Source: Letharia columbiana (Eukaryota > Ascomycota > Lecanoromycetes > Lecanorales > Parmeliaceae). Taken from it: a DNA stretch of 64,000 nt. Position numbers and translations under genes: made by a program. This document shows positions 46,901-58,356 of the stretch, piece after piece. Position 1 is the stretch's first letter, and every line of letters begins with the position of its first letter. The stretch spans positions 186,001 to 250,000 of the forward strand of contig NW_023501090.1 in NCBI RefSeq assembly GCF_014066305.1, in the 5' to 3' direction. The notes under the pieces were generated by a model. That model was not told where the DNA came from. It searched no databases and saw only the letters and a list, made by a program, of their open reading frames with translations.

Positions 46901-47917
46901 AGCTTTGGGGCACAATTGGGCATTCCGCTATGAAAGGTTGGATTTACCTTCGCGCTCAGAAGCCTTGTTGACCATTCCAGTGATGGCGTCACAAACGGAC
47001 TTGAAGTTGGGATCGTCGACTCCGGAGAATTTGTTCAGGCCAGAGTGATCTGCTATCAAGTACATCATCCCCCTTCCCACTTGCACTGCTGAACGTTTGT
47101 CAACAATGGGGACATTAAACCATCCATCTAGGTAACTGTTGTCTAGCTTTTCGTAGAAGCACATGATGCTCAGGTGCTTATATCCAGAAGCGAAATCATG
47201 CATTAGATTATACACCTGTTCTTCCTTTGGCTGCAATTGCTCCAGTAGCTTAGAGTCATTGAATCTGACCTTGGCGAAGAACTTTCCGATTGCTGCAACA
47301 GGAGTCCCTTCATGAGGCGTCCCCAGGAGAACGACACCAGTAGTCGAGTTCCTGATATCTTCGCACTCGGATCGATTGCTGGCATGCACGAGAGCCTGTT
47401 CGATGACCAGCCCACCCATGCTATGCCCAATGAATACGATCGGTCGCCGAGATGCCTGAGCATTGTGGTTTGAGTGGGGAAAGCCATACGAGATTTAGAG
47501 TCTCTTACCTTGATTTTCTGTCGATCTTGGTGTAAGGCCATGAGCAATTGTTCTCCCAATTCGCGAATACTGGTCTTCTTGGCCCCCTTCCTAAAAGAGT
47601 ACCAGTCCGATCTATAGCTGAAGGTGGCGATCCGCGCATTTGGCACGAACCCGGGGAGCAAGTCTCGTAGCCACATCACTTCCTCAACCCCACCACCAGC
47701 CTTTGGGACCTTCTTGATCCAGGTATAATACGGACTGGCGCCGAGGCCTTGAACAGCGATGATGCTAATCACATTCGTCATTTAGACGTACGTTGAGGCA
47801 TCAATAGACTCACTCAATAGCTTTACTGGGCTCTGCTCCATCACTGCTAGGGCTGTCACCTGTCGGTGTCCACGTATAAAGCCCCATGATGGCCTCATCC
47901 GATGGTCGGAAAGCCAT
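43915..47917 (-). CDS. NLR-like STAND protein: hydrolase, NB-ARC, TPR
   Basis: Five exons: 47917-47814, 47764-47509, 47455-46948, 46875-46659 and 46609-43915; introns 49-72 bases; 1259 residues. Seen: an alpha/beta-hydrolase (SesB/lipase-like) domain at about 35-290, with AVQGLGASP, nucleophile GHSMGG (Ser about 131), LLGTPHEGTP and DHSGLNKFSGVDDP; an NB-ARC domain with P-loop GMGGAGKS (about 342-349), Walker B LLILDNAD (about 409-416) and GNIIITSR; then TPRs, of which five 42-residue copies at about 915-1126 are almost identical; and an acidic tail with a duplicated 20-residue unit. Known: such proteins act in fungal allorecognition and heterokaryon incompatibility, where NTP-driven assembly triggers the N-terminal effector. 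Inferred: an immune-type receptor with an enzymatic effector. Intact as read. Confidence 0.92.
44032..44154 (-). repeat. 60-bp acidic-tail duplication
   Basis: The bases at 44041-44094 recur identically at 44101-44154. Each unit encodes 20 acidic residues containing EDGAQNEDRDEIEDEHDD in the NLR-like protein tail. Confidence 0.9.
44317..44946 (-). repeat. Five 126-bp TPR units
   Basis: Units start on the plus strand with TTCTTCGTATTTG at 44317, 44443, 44569, 44695 and 44821. Each encodes a 42-residue TPR with KYEEAMRI and KQVAQTQS. They differ at only a few positions, clustered around the CCYCELG/NCYYKSD-type segment. An older, diverged unit follows at 44947. Confidence 0.93.
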
Positions 47918-50900
47918 CGTTACAAGACTCTAACGTAGGCTCGACCGACTAACAATAGCAAATTAGCTGGACGCTTAGATCTTCAACACCGCGATTCTCC
48001 CATCACGTGCGGACATAGCGGCAGCAAGGGGTCAAAGATGCACTACCTCAACTCAACGGTCAAAAACCATGTTAGATGAAGCGGAGGAGAGTTGTTCTGT
48101 TCTTGTCAAGAGTCCGTCTGACCTCCAGCCTCGCCAAGGCCCAGGACGCCACCCACACCTCGTCTAACTATCCAATTAAAGGAGATCGTGTCTTATCTCT
48201 CCAAGGCTGCCAGGCTAGATTCTTATTGGCTCTCACCAAAGGTACTTTGGAAATGATCGGCCTAGACTTCCGGCTCCGAGCACTTCAGATTGAGAAATCA
48301 CGGGCAGGCAGCGTGTCGCGAGGAATCGAGGGCGGCAAAATCGTCAACTTTCTTTATCTCCACGAATACTCATTCCACTTCGTTACTCGATGGTTTGGCA
48401 TGAGCGGCAGCACGGTAATGTATCATCAAGGACAATCTGCGAGTAAGGTCGCCGCTTTGAAAGAACTGTAAGTTATCTCTTGGGCGCTGGCGAACCCTGG
48501 CTTTTTGACCAGTGGTAACCACATGAGATGTTGAGAATGTATTTAAAGACTATCTCATTTCATGAGGCAGCGAGAAGTTTCATAAGACGTGATAAGACAA
48601 GGTTTTGACCCGACTCCAAGAAGACTTGACAGAAGATAAAATGCATCCACGCGCGCGCTTGATCGGTACATGAGCGGTCCTCAAGCCTCTTGGTCCACCC
48701 ATCGGTAAATGAGCTCTCCTCAGACCCTTCCGCCCCTCTCTCTAGAACAGAATCACACTTCATGCCCTTATCTTCATGTTACAAAGTCGACGTAGATGCC
48801 TCGCGCCCCTACAACACTTGTTGGACCCAAGAAGACACAAGGATCGAGCAACTACCCTCCGCGCTCCTCCCTTTCAACCTAATATTTGCGCGAGAACCCT
48901 CAGTCCCACAACGTCAAACATACCTATAATTGTAACACCGTCACTGCCGTTGTTGAACCCACCCGAACCATGAACTCCCCTCCGGACTTTCCCGTACCTA
49001 TCGTTGCAAGCGAGCCCACTCGGTTCATCCGGGCCCTAGGTCTCCGCCAAACGAGCCCTGCCTGAGTCCGTAAAGACATTCGCCGGGGACTAGGTGCTTT
49101 TGATGAAGGCAACACAGATGAACTCAATGCTAGCTCATGGTCCGATACTGGCGTCCACCAATTTTGTGAACAGTTGTTGACCTCATGTTCCATGTACCTG
49201 AGTGCATTTTCTAGATCCTTGTATCTCCGCTCAAGCTCGTATATCAGGTATATCAGCTCGCTTCTCTCGAGCGTTTTATCGCAGCATTCTTAACACAATT
49301 TCCGATTTCCCAGCCAATAGCAGGGTTCCAACCGCCAGGAATTCAATTTTCTTCGTCGTTATCAAGGTTCCAAATATGCAGATTTGGGAAGGTCGTAGAA
49401 GGGGCTATATGGTGGGCAGAGGACTGGTTGGTTTCGTGCAAAGGTGGTTGAGAGAAGCGTGGTCAGAGTTTAGAGGGTAGGGGGAACTAATGCATATCTT
49501 CAGTGAAGTAATCAGAGCTAGGAACAAGTAGCCAATCGAGTGCATTTGCGAGGTATTCCGTGACAACGCCACCCAGCCTTTCCTCCGAGAAGCACTTGCC
49601 AAGGACCCAGCTAGCCATATCGCGTATATCAGTTGGGTTGATGATAATGAGGTCCTTGTCTTTGACATGTTGGCTGGAGATGTGAAATTGAATTTGGCAG
49701 GTAGCCTTCCTGACTCCAGTATCAGGAAAGGTATTGCCAGTAGTGCTACAATACCAGCCCCTTCGGCTATCGCATACATGTCGCGTATTACCAGGGCTAG
49801 TAATTACCAGCCACCATCACCCACCTGTTCTATTGTTATGTACATAATATCCGTACATCCCATGAATCAATAATCAGTCTTTCGTCACAATCATTCTTTT
49901 CTAACTTCTGGTATCTCTTTCAACAGTAGTGCAACACATTGTAGAGCAAGGACGGCTCACCGTGTGAGACCTCGAGCGGCATGCGATTTGGATCAACATT
50001 GGGAGAATGGTATAAGCAGGGTTCATCTTCTGTGCCACTGGGTAGGAGACCTAAGGGTTAAGGCTACCGGGCAATCTGGCAATCTGGAGGGTCGGATCTA
50101 TCAGTCGAAAGTGTTGAGTGCTATAAGGTCAGAATATACCGATTTCCCCACTCTTAAGAATCAATGATGGCTGAAACGCGAATAGTGGGGCGACTATTAC
50201 CCCTGCTCACTCGCGCGAAGCCTGACTGCACGGGGGGCACATATATGTTGGCTTGAGGAGCCGAGCCCAACGTCATTCTTCACCAGTCTTTGGTGACAAA
50301 TTGAGAACACGCATGTTTGCGCAAATGTCACTCACCAGATTCTCACAATGTTCCAGGCGCCCTATGGGTTATGTATGATGTTTATACCATTGCATGATAT
50401 GTTCAACTCTTGATGGTGAACCTGTATATGTGCGGGCGATTGCCCAGGGTATGTAGTTCCCCATGCGTCATGTACATATCCAGCATATAGACCTCAGTAC
50501 CCAGCCAATGTGTTCTTCAATTTATAGAGCTGAAAGCCTTGGTCTCCGCTACGCTCTACAACATGTGTATCAACGTGCTAGGACTCCACAGGTAACAAGC
50601 AGGACAGCCCAAGTCAAGTGTCTTGGGATACTGGAGAAGTAAGAACAGCACGACAGTACCCGCTCGCGGTCCCCAGTATCCCTGGCGGTTCCATTGGGAT
50701 AAACCTCAGGAGAGATGGTCAATGCGCTCTTCGGAAGGACATTTCCAATCTTTTCACCAAAGACCTTCGCCCAGTGTAGTAGCCTTATGGCGTTCTTCAT
50801 AGTGGGGCTAATAGTGCTCGCAAGCCTCGACACATAGCGTTGTAGTATATAACTAATCTTTCTCATGCACAAGCAAGACTCGCACAGCTAAGCATGGGAG

Positions 50901-51527
50901 AACAGTTTGTCCGTCCGTACGTAGGCTGCAGACTGGATTGAAGCAGTCGTCAACAGCGAGTGGTGTAATTCCGCCTTCTCCTCTATATCCTGCCCGCCGT
51001 TCCGTACGTAGCACGTAAAGTGTCTCGCAGCTGAATGATGGCTCGATATCGAACGATGAGACATGATGAAGGATTAGGCGAAGGAGCTCGTTCAGAGCTT
51101 AAAGGTGGGGCAGTATTGCGGGAGGGGTTGCCCTTAGCAGGCTCAGGACATTCGCTTTAGATTTGGCAGCACAGGCTGTCGTATCAACCTTGTTTCAGAG
51201 GTCTTTGTGAGAATCAAGGCCTAGAATGCCGAGAATGCTTTGAGGATCCCTCGGATGTTTGTGAGTTTGCTCGGAGGATATCTTGGCGCTCGACAGTAGT
51301 TGCCTACTTTCCAGCCGCCAAGTTTTGAAGAAAAGATCGTGCCCAAACCTAAGTCGACCTCACCCAGTCTTGGGCTTTTTGGCTTTTGAGGGAAAATAAA
51401 GCAGAGCAACTTGCCAAAGAGCTGCTCTGAACTCAAGTAGCTTCGGGGATAGCTACATCTGGAGTAAATAGCCCTTGGCTGACGTTTTACCCACGCATAA
51501 AAACCTAGAACTGACAGGCTACAGGCT
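47918..51527. other. Gene-free stretch of 3.6 kb
   Basis: No gene recognised. A plus-strand frame from about 49533 to 49873 is open for roughly 110 residues (with FLREALAKDPASHIAYISW and VFDMLAGDV) and looks protein-like, but it has no start and no known family; it may be a relic. The rest holds short frames only. The stretch includes the NLR-like gene promoter. Confidence 0.4.
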
Positions 51528-52694
51528 ATGTCCGCATCGCTCACTCACGATCCCTTGGGATCACCTATCCAAACTCAAATTACAAGTCTGACGGGAGTCA
51601 ACCGTCAGCATCCTGGAGCCAACGGATCGACAACAAGCGCGACCCCCAACCCAATTCCTGCCTCACCTTTCCAAATTCGAATCCCGGGTCTGACGGAACC
51701 CTCGTACGACGACCTATTCCCCACCTCACATCGTACCAAAAAGGATGAAGTCGGACCATTCGAGATTTCCACAAGTTTCTTCAAGAAAGAGTTTGGTATT
51801 GAAAGGCTGCACAAGATCCACAAATGGCTATTCCTTGTCGGTCGACCCATGCCTCCAAGGCCTCTACACTATCAAAAAGCCGTCAAGCGCGATATTATTG
51901 TCCATGAGCAGTTTGACTTGCATCTTGTTTTGGACGACAAACGAATGTTTCTCAAGCCGATCCCTGGATATCTCTTCGATCCAACATTTTGGGACGAAAA
52001 TCTTAGCTGCCAGGAACAATGCGCAGCTGCTCAAGGTAGCACGCAGGGTGCAAGCGGCACCGAGACGGGAGAAGAAGTCCCTCTTTGTGACCGATGCGAG
52101 ATATATAAATGCGCACTTGGCTTTATGATATCCTATGCTTCCTTAATAACATACGAGAGTGATCTTCACATCGCTAAGGACGCACATCTCGTACCAAACG
52201 CTCTGGATTGGCCAGCTTGGAGAAGGCTTGTCAAAAAGCTGCTCACTCCAGCAAACAAGCGCAACATCAACAAGCGCTATACCTACGGCGAACTGAAACT
52301 GACCCGTTTGAACTGGATATACCGGTGTACTTTGAAGTCCCCATACGGCTATAATACATACAATAATTTCTGGCACGACAACTATGCCCGCATCGTCTCT
52401 TTGTTTGCATTTATCGCCCTCGTCCTGACCGCAATGCAGGTCGGACTTGCGACAACTCGTCTTCAACACAATGACGCCTTCCAACGAGCCTCCTATGGAT
52501 TCACAGTCTTTTCAATTGTCTTTCCGTACGCCTGTATCTGTCTCGCCGTCGGAACCGTCTTTATACTCGTCGTCTACCATACGATTGCAACGTTGGTGTA
52601 TCATATGACGAAAGGGCTTACGAAGAAGCCTACGATGAAACCTACGAAGAAACCTGCAGCAACTCAGAGCTCTCTTGCTGCCAGTCCAGTGTAA
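51528..52694 (+). CDS. DUF6601 membrane protein
   Basis: A single exon of 388 residues. Seen: a Pro/Ser-rich N-terminus; HKWLFLVGRPMPPRPL; HEQFDLHLV; a CEIYKCALGFMISYASLI segment followed by ESDLHIAKDAHLVP and LDWPAWRRLV; RYTYGELKLTRLNWIYR; two membrane spans (IVSLFAFIALVLTAMQVGL and IVFPYACICLAVGTVFILVV, about 285-345); and a Lys/Pro/Thr C-tail with repeated KKPTMKP/MKPTKKP. Known: this arrangement matches the fungal DUF6601 family, whose function is unknown and which often sits in variable parts of genomes. Inferred: an intact protein anchored by a C-terminal hairpin with a large cytosolic domain. It lies between two NLR-like genes, which may be chance or a functional association. Confidence 0.8.
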   Translation: MSASLTHDPLGSPIQTQITSLTGVNRQHPGANGSTTSATPNPIPASPFQIRIPGLTEPSYDDLFPTSHRTKKDEVGPFEISTSFFKKEFGIERLHKIHKWLFLVGRPMPPRPLHYQKAVKRDIIVHEQFDLHLVLDDKRMFLKPIPGYLFDPTFWDENLSCQEQCAAAQGSTQGASGTETGEEVPLCDRCEIYKCALGFMISYASLITYESDLHIAKDAHLVPNALDWPAWRRLVKKLLTPANKRNINKRYTYGELKLTRLNWIYRCTLKSPYGYNTYNNFWHDNYARIVSLFAFIALVLTAMQVGLATTRLQHNDAFQRASYGFTVFSIVFPYACICLAVGTVFILVVYHTIATLVYHMTKGLTKKPTMKPTKKPAATQSSLAASPV

Positions 52695-52884
52695 TATTGA
52701 TCTTCTAGCATGGAAGCAGGGTAAATGTGACGAATCAAACGCCGGGCTCGTTTCGCAAGAGGTCTTCAAGCGCAGGCCTCCCCCTTGTCACCTGTGTTTT
52801 CATTTGAGCTAGAAAAGGGTTCCGACTGTGAAGCTGTGAATATGTGGGAGGCCCTTTGCAGGCCGCGTCGGAACTGTCCTTTCA

Positions 52885-53140
52885 CTATTTGTCTTCTCTT
52901 ATCTCGCTACTATATTCTACTGATAGGAGAGCCAAAGGGCGGGACATTGATGAACGACCTTTGTCTGTGCTGAGGAAGTCGGGTAGGAAATAGAAGTCCC
53001 GCGGAGAATCACTATCCGAGTTCCATTCCGGATGCATCCAACGCCTGTCAAAATGCTCACGTGTGCCAGCCTTCTTGGCGCCATTCTCTAGTAGTAGCTT
53101 TTCCACCCCCTCGTGCTCCTCCGCTTCGGCCGCTCATAAA
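52885..53140 (-). pseudogene. Isolated ankyrin-repeat fragment
   Basis: The minus strand reads EAEEHEGVEKLLLENGAKKA, the second-helix and loop part of an ankyrin repeat, then about 55 residues of unrelated sequence ending at 52885. No further repeats or upstream domains adjoin it. It looks like the detached C-terminal end of an ankyrin-type NLR or similar protein. Confidence 0.45.
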
Positions 53141-53735
53141 GATGTCACGCCAGACTTGTCTCTGAACACTATCACGGGTTCTCGATTTTGACCGAGATTT
53201 ATTGTTCCTAAAGGCTGGCATGCCTGAATCGAAGTCGGGGGCCTCTCGCTGCCCTTCAGACAAGATGGTAGAGTTGAGCCGGGAGGGTGAGCGGGTGTCA
53301 GCCGTAAAGATAGGCGTCATAGGCTGTCGAGCTTCCTCTCTAAGATTAAAGTAGTTTACATAAGCTGGTACTTGCATTCGACCAATTCTTCATCAATTTA
53401 CGACTTTACGCGCACGAATCAGCGAGACGAGTGTTATCTGAAATCAGGCGGTAGGGCATGTGTTCGCGAGCTGACCCCTCCATCCACTACGTTGTTCAAC
53501 GGGACCGGCGTCTGCTTCCAAGTATTGTCTCAATCAATTGTGTTATGATTGAGGTGTCCATCCCCTACGAATTTTGACTGTAAGTGTGATCACATAGAAA
53601 GAATTTCACGTCTACGGGAAACACTCTCCGGGGATACTGCGGTCGCGTTGTGATAATCGACTGGGTCTATTCATTGCTTCTTTCAACGTGAACTAGTCAA
53701 TCGGGTAAGGACACTTTGATCGAGAGTCCTACTGA
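53141..53735. other. Spacer upstream of the second NLR-like gene
   Basis: No gene recognised; a minus-strand frame (53057-53377) overlaps the ankyrin fragment in another frame and is probably chance. The promoter of the plus-strand NLR-like gene should be here. Confidence 0.4.
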
Positions 53736-56700
53736 ATGGCGGATTGTCCAGAAGTGCTGGGGTTGAAGGTACTCTTTGAAGGCCAAGATCCATGTGTGGA
53801 GTAGGTCCCGAATCTAGTGGCTTTGCGTATAGTTTTGTGTACTGACTGTGTTGTTCTTCTCAGCATCGTTGCAGTTCATGGTCTGGGTGCCAGTCCGGAC
53901 TGGGCATGGATCAGGAAAGTGAAAGACGGCGATAAAGAAGTACATGTCAATTGGCTTGCAGACGAGAACATGCTTCCCGCAAGACTTCCCGGTTCCCGAA
54001 TCATGACTTTCAACTATGAGTCGAAGTGGTTTTTGAAGGCTCCAAAGCAACGCCTTCCTCTATGCGCTATCCAGTTGCTGACGGCTTTGGACAATCAACG
54101 CAAAGAGGTGATTGACTCTCCAGCCAGGGATCTAATCTCATGGGTCTAAATATTAGCAGGAGAAGGATACGAAATACAGACCATTGATCTTCATCGGCCA
54201 TAGCCTTGGTGGAGTAGTCATTGAGCAGGTGAGATAGGACCATCTCATATGCGATCAGCACAAGTACTTATCTTTTTTTAGAGTTTGGTGACCGCAAACT
54301 CTCATGGTGGCAGCTTTCAGTACCTTGCTGAGTCGACCGTGGGATCAATCTTTCTTGGTACTCCCCATCGCGGTACCCCAGCTGGGAAATGGGGAGAAAT
54401 TGCCGCCAAGACTGCAAAGGCTTTAGGGTTTGGATCAGAGGATAGTATATTGAAGGACCTTCGAGAAGGTGCAGAGAGCCTTAGAGATCTCCTATATGAG
54501 TTCACTTTATGGGCCAACAGAGCCCCACTCGAACTTGTCTGCTTTTTTGAGCAGCATAAAACAGATTATGGAAAGAGGTATGGTGTTACATGGACGGAGC
54601 TGGTAAGGCGCCCATGACTTCAGATCTTTTACGATCTCTCTGACAGCAAGACCTCGATAAGATTGTGGACGAGATTTCAGGCTGTATAGACGGTCATCGA
54701 AAGGTGCCCCTACCAACCGATCATCTGAAGATCAACAAGTACAGCGGACCCGATGATCCGTCCTATATAGCAGTATACCCCTCAATTGTGGATATGGCCC
54801 AGAAGGCAATTCGTGTAGTCCAAAGCAGACTGAACCGTAAGCAGATCTCAACTCATTTATGTACCCAAGCTGACATATCTGTGAACAGCTCAGGCAATTG
54901 TTAAAAACAATTCAAGTACGATGCACACCAGTAAATTGGTCGGCCATATCGACTGACTTCAGTCACACAGGGATACCCCCCGAGAACTTGGAATGTCTGC
55001 AATCTCTATGCCTTTCCGATCCTCAATTTGACCTCGCAGCGATCCGCAATGCTAAGGGAGACAGAGTCGATGGCACTTGCGAATGGATTCTCACTCAAGA
55101 CCGATACACGTCATGGTTAGTTGAAGACAGTCCACAGCTGCTCTGGCTCTCTGGCGCGCCCGGAATCGGAAAGACGATGATGTCCAGTTTCTTGGTGGAA
55201 GAACTCACGCAGTTAGCAGAGCATTCATCGCAGATGACGTTGGCATACTACTTCTGTGATGACAAATTCCAGGAACGTAGGACCGCCACATCCATTCTCC
55301 GGGGACTACTGCTGCAATTATTACGGCAGCGACCAATTCTCTTCAAGCACATTCTGCAGACGCGCTTTGATACGTTGCGCGACGGCCTCTTCACGAATTT
55401 CCATGCGCTGTGGACGATTTTCATTAGCATCGTACAGGATCCCGAAGCGGGTGAGGTCTGTTGCTTGATAGATGCTTTGGATGAATGTGAGAATGAATCA
55501 CGTCAGCTGTTTCTCACCGCTTTCAAGAAACTATTCGTTTCTCAGCAGAGCGAAAAGACATATGTCAAGTTTATTGTCACCAGTAGACGGGAAAAAGACA
55601 TAGTTGAGTCACTGTCCGCAGTCGGTCCAGCCATCCGGAATCTCCAGGTTGACTCAGGGAAAGTCAATGACGACTTGTCCAAATTTATCGTTGTTAAAGT
55701 CAACGAGTTGTCGACAAGAAAGAAATATAGTGAGAGCCTGAAGGAAGACGTCAAGCATGCCTTGACAAATAAGGCTGAGGGAACGTTCCTGTATGTCTCA
55801 CTGGTCTTGGATGATCTCAACAAAAAGGCGAAATCGGTAGTCATAAAAACGCTGCAGGAACTACCTTCAGGCCTCAACAATTTGTACGACAAGATTCTCA
55901 GTCGGATCGAAGACGACGACGACATGAAAATCGCAAGTTCGGTGCTCCACTGGGTGGCTGTTGCGCGAAGGCCTCTGACTGTGAGAGAACTTGCAATGGC
56001 ACGCGTTCTAGGCAATGGAGAATGGGAAGGTAACACGAGACCACCGGAAGACCTCTTGAATTATTTTCAGGATGATTTCATACGCTGCGAGCCGCTTGTC
56101 TACGTTGATACTGTCAAAAAAACCATCAACCTCGTTCATCAGTCCGCCAAGGATTACCTTTTGGGTGCACATCTCCAAGGGAACGGTGACCTGTCCCAGT
56201 ATCATGTTGTCCTCGACACGACAAATCTCCTAATGTTCAGAACCTGTTGGACATATTTCTGCCTGGAAGAATTCAAACAACATACGAAGTCAATGCACGA
56301 AACGCTGGAGAACAGATTACTCTTTGGAGATTCGCATTGGGGAAGCTTATTAGACGACTACTGCTTTTTCGCATATGCGAGTCGTGAGTGGCGGAATCAT
56401 GCAGTAGCAGCTGGTCCAGCTTTGGCCACTGACTGCAAATTCTGGGAAGAGGACCTAGATAAATTGCCGACATTACGTGATTATTGGTTACTCCAGGCAG
56501 CTGCAGAAGGACAAGAAGTAGTAGTGCAGCAACTGCTCGAGAACGGTGCTGAGCTGGAGTCTAAGGACAATCGTGGTCGTACACCACTGTTGTGGGCGGT
56601 TGTGAAGGGGCGTGAGGCGGTAGTGAAGCTACTATTGAGTCGAAGTGATGTGGTAGCAGACTCTCAGGATGATTACGGCCGAACACCACTGTGTCTCGCC

Positions 56701-57151
56701 GCAATGCATGGGCACGAGGCAGTGGTAAAGCTACTATTGAGTCGAAATGATGTAAAAGCAGACTCTCAGGATGAATTAGCGGCCGAACACCACTCTGCGG
56801 GTGGCCGCAATGAAAGGGCATGAGGCAGTGGTGCAGCTACTATTGAGTCGAAGTGATGTGGTAGCAGACTCTCCGGATAAAAACGGCCGAACACCACTAT
56901 CGTTGGCCGCAAGCAATGGGAATGAGGCAGTGGTAAAGCTACTATTGAGTCGAAGTGATGTGGTAGTAGACTCTCGGGATGAAGACGGCCGAACACCACT
57001 GTCATGGGCCGCAGAGAGCGGGCACGTGGCAGTGGTGCAGCTACTATTGAGTCGAAGTGATGTGGTAGCAGACTCTCGGAGACGTGAGCTATACGCCAAA
57101 AAAAAGACGAATAGAGGACGTTTCGGAAGATTGATTCTAATCATCACCTAA
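53736..57151 (+). CDS. NLR-like STAND protein: hydrolase, NACHT, ankyrin; frameshifted
   Basis: Seven exons: 53736-53800, 53864-54107, 54160-54228, 54282-54602, 54647-54836, 54889-54915 and 54971 onward; introns 44-63 bases; all phases agree. Seen: an alpha/beta-hydrolase domain with AVHGLGASP, GHSLGG (Ser about 118), FLGTPHRGTP and DHLKINKYSGPDDP; a NACHT domain with P-loop GAPGIGKT (about 367-374), Walker B CCLIDALDEC and FIVTSR; then ankyrin repeats from about residue 807. Two small insertions near 56776 and 56795 shift the frame by one net base. The frame read straight ends at 56823 (922 residues); the ankyrin units resume in another frame at 56801-57151. Known: fungal NACHT-ankyrin proteins work in allorecognition. 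Whether the shift is real or an assembly error is open. Confidence 0.82.
56610..57090 (+). repeat. Near-identical 99-bp ankyrin units
   Basis: About five units share GTCGAAGTGATGTGGTAGCA and CGGCCGAACACCACT, each encoding a 33-residue ankyrin repeat (VVKLLLSRSDVVADS, GRTPL). The unit near 56760-56810 carries the frameshifting insertions. Confidence 0.88.
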
Positions 57152-57614
57152 TGTAGAGTCGGATTCGTTTTTCTCGATCAAAATATCCTTCTCTCAAAGA
57201 GCAGCTCTTCGTTGTCAATACTCCATTTCCTACTATCTGATCCCGTTCCCTGCACACCTGCCTAGAGAATCAACCCGAGCCAGCAGCCCACACCACAAAT
57301 TCCGTGGCAGGCATCACAAGAAACGATGATGGACTGTAGACTCCGCGGTCTAGCCACCTCGAAGTCTACGTTGGAAGACCCAACGCTTCTGATGTCGAGT
57401 CTCGTCTGCGCCGAGCGGTCGATGGATGTTGGGGGAGACTAGACTTGTTTCGTGACCACTAGCAAGGGGAACGGGGATAGTGGTAAATGGTCTCTATTTC
57501 TTGAGAAGGCTTCTGAAATGATGTGGTTAGCAATTACTCTCGCGTTTGATAAAGGTTCTGGGCCGATTACACCACTTTCATTGGTAAACGGGCCTCTGCA
57601 CTGGCTACCGTGGG

Positions 57615-58210
57615 CACTGAGGCAGCTGGTGAACACAGCTACTATTGAGTCGAAATGATTTGACAATATCAGAACTCTCGATAAATACTAATACAGTCCA
57701 AACCCAGGCAACCCACCCCTTGAACCGAAGGCCGTTTTTCTTCCCGTCACCCATGAACATCATAGTTCCGTTACCCGCCATAGTCCCATTATACCCTCCT
57801 GTGCGTTCGTGGCCAAGTCACCCTATCACTTATGTCATGGCGCCAATGCCTGCTGAATCCAGGGACACGAGGCAGTGGTAGCAAAGCTACTATTGAGTCC
57901 GAAATGATGTGGTAGCAGACTCTCCGGATAAAGACGGCCGAACACCACTGTCGTTGGCCCGCAAGCAATGGGTACGAGGCAGTGGTTACAGCTACTATTG
58001 AGTCGGAAATGATGTGGTTAGCGAGACTCTCAGGATTGTTGTCGCGCCGAGGAGGACACCACTATCGGAGGGGCCGTAGACGAATGCGGATCACGCGGGC
58101 TTAAGTCGTGCAGCTACTATTGAGTCGAAGATGATGTTTGGTAGCAAACTCGGTTATGTCAGGTGGTTGATAACAGACTTCCGTTGGCCAAAGACAATGG
58201 GCACGAGACA
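57615..58210 (+). pseudogene. Decayed ankyrin units downstream of the NLR-like gene
   Basis: Pieces of the same 99-base unit recur at about 57620-57660, 57865-57990, 57990-58060 and 58100-58205, recognisable by CTACTATTGAGTC and CGGCCGAACACCACT. They differ from intact units mainly by one-base insertions (for example GAGTCCGAAATG, TGGTTAGCGAGAC) rather than substitutions, and no frame stays open. Confidence 0.8.
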
Positions 58211-58356
58211 GAGGGCCAAGAGTATCGGTGTGTATGATGGTGACTTCTCCGGTTCAAAGTCGGCTACGAACTATGGCAGGCCTTATGTCGAAATGTGGAG
58301 TTCCCAGCCATGTTCCCAGCCACTCTCCGCTATGACCTGTGCGCACGTCGGCTATA

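Noticed and set aside
49533..49873. Open plus-strand stretch that looks protein-like
   Set aside because: No start codon, no recognised family and no splice partner; noted only as a possible relic.
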